The notes beneath the pieces were generated by a model. It worked only from the letters and a program-made list of their open reading frames with translations, had not been told where the DNA came from and made no database searches. The translations under genes were made by a program, and so were the position numbers. A DNA stretch of 64,000 bases, from NCBI RefSeq assembly GCF_024639685.1, contig NZ_JAHEHX010000003.1, forward strand, positions 1 to 64,000. The letters run 5' to 3'. Within the stretch, counting starts at the first letter, position 1. Each line of letters begins with the position of its first letter. Source of the stretch: Polaribacter sp. Its GTDB lineage: Bacteria > Bacteroidota > Bacteroidia > Flavobacteriales > Flavobacteriaceae. Of this stretch, positions 62,658 to 64,000 are shown one piece after another.

Positions 62658-62964
62658 TGCGAATCAGCAAATACTAATTCGTTTACTACGAATTCTAATT
62701 TAGATATTTATTAAGAAAATAAAGGCTATAATTTAGGTGTATAATTAAAGAAAAATAAAGAAGATTTATGTTGAAAAAGCTATTTTTTCATTCTTTAAGA
62801 ATACGTATATTTACGAAATAGATAAGATTAGGTGCAAACATTGTATAAGCCTGATTATCAAATTATGAATCATACGTTTTCTAGCAAATTAGCCTATTAT
62901 CAAGGTCCATATTTACTAAGTAGTATTAGTAAAAGCTAAGAACGGAAAAAAATATATATTTTAC
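62658..62964. other. AT-rich intergenic region before ricT
   Basis: I see no convincing gene. Two short frames (17 codons from 62768 and 24 codons from 62864) have no ribosome site or conserved feature. No clear promoter with both boxes was found. Confidence 0.5.
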
Positions 62965-64000
62965 ATGGCATGTGGAAGTTGTGGTACAACAGAAAATGGA
63001 GTACCAAAGGGTTGTAAAAGTAATGGTAATTGTGGCACAGGAACTTGTGTAAGTGGAAGTGAAAAACTAGCTGTTTTCGATTGGCTTTCGAATATGAAAT
63101 TACCAAGTGGGCAAGAGAGTTATAATATTTTTGAAGTACGTTTTAAAAACGGAAGAAAACACTTTTATAAAAATGTAGATAATTTACCCTTAACTATGGG
63201 TGATATTATTGCAGTAGAGGGTTCTCCAGGTCATGATATTGGTACAATTTCTTTAGCAGGTGAATTGGTAAAAGTGCAAATGAAAAAACGCAAAATTACT
63301 GAAGATCATGAAAATGTTAAGAAAATATATAGAAAAGCTACTCAAAGAGATATAGACGTATGGCAAGTTGCTAGAGCTAAAGAAGAAGAAACGCAAAAAA
63401 GAGGTAGAGAAATTTTAGGAAAGCTTGGTTTACAAATGAAGCTCTCTGATGTAGAATATCAAGGAGATGGAAACAAAGCAACTTTTTACTACACAGCAGA
63501 TGCTAGAGTAGATTTTAGACAATTAATTAGAGATTTAGCAGGCGCGTTTTCCATTAGAGTAGAAATGAAACAAGTTGGCGCTAGACAAGAAGCTGCAAGG
63601 TTAGGTGGTGTTGGTTCTTGTGGGAGAGAATTATGCTGTTCTACTTGGTTGACAGATTTTAGAAAAGTAAGTACATCTGCAGCAAGGTATCAACAATTAT
63701 CTTTAAACCCACTAAAATTAGCAGGTCAATGTGGTAAATTAAAATGCTGTTTAAATTTTGAATTAGATACCTATTTAGATGCGTTAAAATCTTTTCCAAA
63801 ACAAGACCTTGTTTTAAAAACAGAAAAGGGTGATGCTGTCTTTGTTAAAATGGATATTTTTAAAAAGTATCTCTGGTATACCTATAAAGAAGAGCGTTTT
63901 AAATGGTTTCGTTTAACATTAGATCAAGTACAAGAAATTATAGAGCTAAATAAAAATAATGAGAAATCTGTTTCTTTAGAAGAATATGAGTCTGATTTAG
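62965..64000 (+). CDS. ricT: PSP1-domain protein RicT (partial, runs off the window)
   Basis: The frame opens with ATG at 62965 (MACGSCGTTENG) and is still open at 64000 after 345 codons, so the 3' end is missing. It has the PSP1 core: DARVDFRQLIRDLAGAF, the cysteine motifs GSCGRELCCSTWL and GQCGKLKCCLNFE, and the N-terminal CGSCG/CGTGTC cluster. RicT-like proteins may carry iron-sulfur clusters and act in RNA processing or a regulatory complex in other bacteria; the role in Bacteroidota is not established. It follows trhO on the same strand, after a terminator. Confidence 0.85.
   Translation, partial: MACGSCGTTENGVPKGCKSNGNCGTGTCVSGSEKLAVFDWLSNMKLPSGQESYNIFEVRFKNGRKHFYKNVDNLPLTMGDIIAVEGSPGHDIGTISLAGELVKVQMKKRKITEDHENVKKIYRKATQRDIDVWQVARAKEEETQKRGREILGKLGLQMKLSDVEYQGDGNKATFYYTADARVDFRQLIRDLAGAFSIRVEMKQVGARQEAARLGGVGSCGRELCCSTWLTDFRKVSTSAARYQQLSLNPLKLAGQCGKLKCCLNFELDTYLDALKSFPKQDLVLKTEKGDAVFVKMDIFKKYLWYTYKEERFKWFRLTLDQVQEIIELNKNNEKSVSLEEYESDL

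Noticed and set aside
62768..62938. Two short frames upstream of ricT
   Set aside because: They have 17 and 24 codons, no ribosome site, and no composition bias that would suggest a leader.
1..64000. CRISPR arrays, insertion sequences, prophage or toxin-antitoxin systems
   Set aside because: No regularly spaced repeats, transposase, phage or paired toxin-antitoxin frames were found on reading both strands.

Overview
The window is AT-rich and looks like chromosomal DNA of a marine-type Flavobacteriaceae bacterium (Bacteroidota; Polaribacter or a close relative is a guess from protein flavour only). Support comes from the alternative complex III respiratory operon, -7 boxes of the form TAnnTTTG with TTG about 19 bases upstream, the near absence of Shine-Dalgarno sequences, DUF5916 and SPOR proteins, a class II ketol-acid reductoisomerase, and short intergenic repeats of the kind common in this family. 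No phage, plasmid, insertion sequence or CRISPR array was seen.

Layout. 1-1110 is decayed DNA: the end of an unknown gene, a frameshifted SH3 lipoprotein pseudogene and a possible old attachment site. 1115-4009 is a LacI-type regulator divergent from KDG kinase and KDPG aldolase, with palindromic operators between them. 4163-9997 is the four-gene ligase-associated DNA repair cluster (exonuclease, ATP-dependent ligase, Lhr-like helicase, metallophosphoesterase). 10010-10208 is a small membrane-protein gene broken by one extra base. 10209-14865 (minus strand) is thrABC, preceded by a very threonine-rich leader peptide (14962-15063). A conserved flavobacterial protein of unknown function follows. 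16872-26921 holds leuAB, ilvDBNC and gapN. 27523-38887 is a respiratory operon: alternative complex III (actABCDEF) followed by cytochrome oxidase coxBA. Then come ruvB, a SulP transporter and sulfur-handling MBL/rhodanese genes. 43697-46575 (minus strand) encodes tsf, rpsB, rpsI and rplM. 46816-58199 holds a DUF5916 outer-membrane protein, glnS, a run of small genes with folB, tRNA-Cys, an MBL lactonase-like enzyme, a subtilisin-like protease and an M1 metallopeptidase. 58273-61159 (minus strand) has a LysE-type exporter, a flavin/2Fe-2S reductase and asd. 61579-64000 has trhO and the 5' part of ricT.

How the genes fit together. asd, thrABC, ilvDBNC and leuAB cover most of the route from aspartate to threonine and on to the branched-chain amino acids. 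ilvA, ilvE and leuCD are not in the window. act and cox together form a quinol-to-oxygen electron chain without a bc1 complex.

The strongest less-described signals are the threonine-rich leader upstream of thrA, a tetraloop hairpin in the rpsB leader, several families of dispersed intergenic repeats, a 75-bp in-frame duplication in the rpsB tail, and a subtilisin-like lipoprotein with an unusually long insertion between its catalytic Asp and His.
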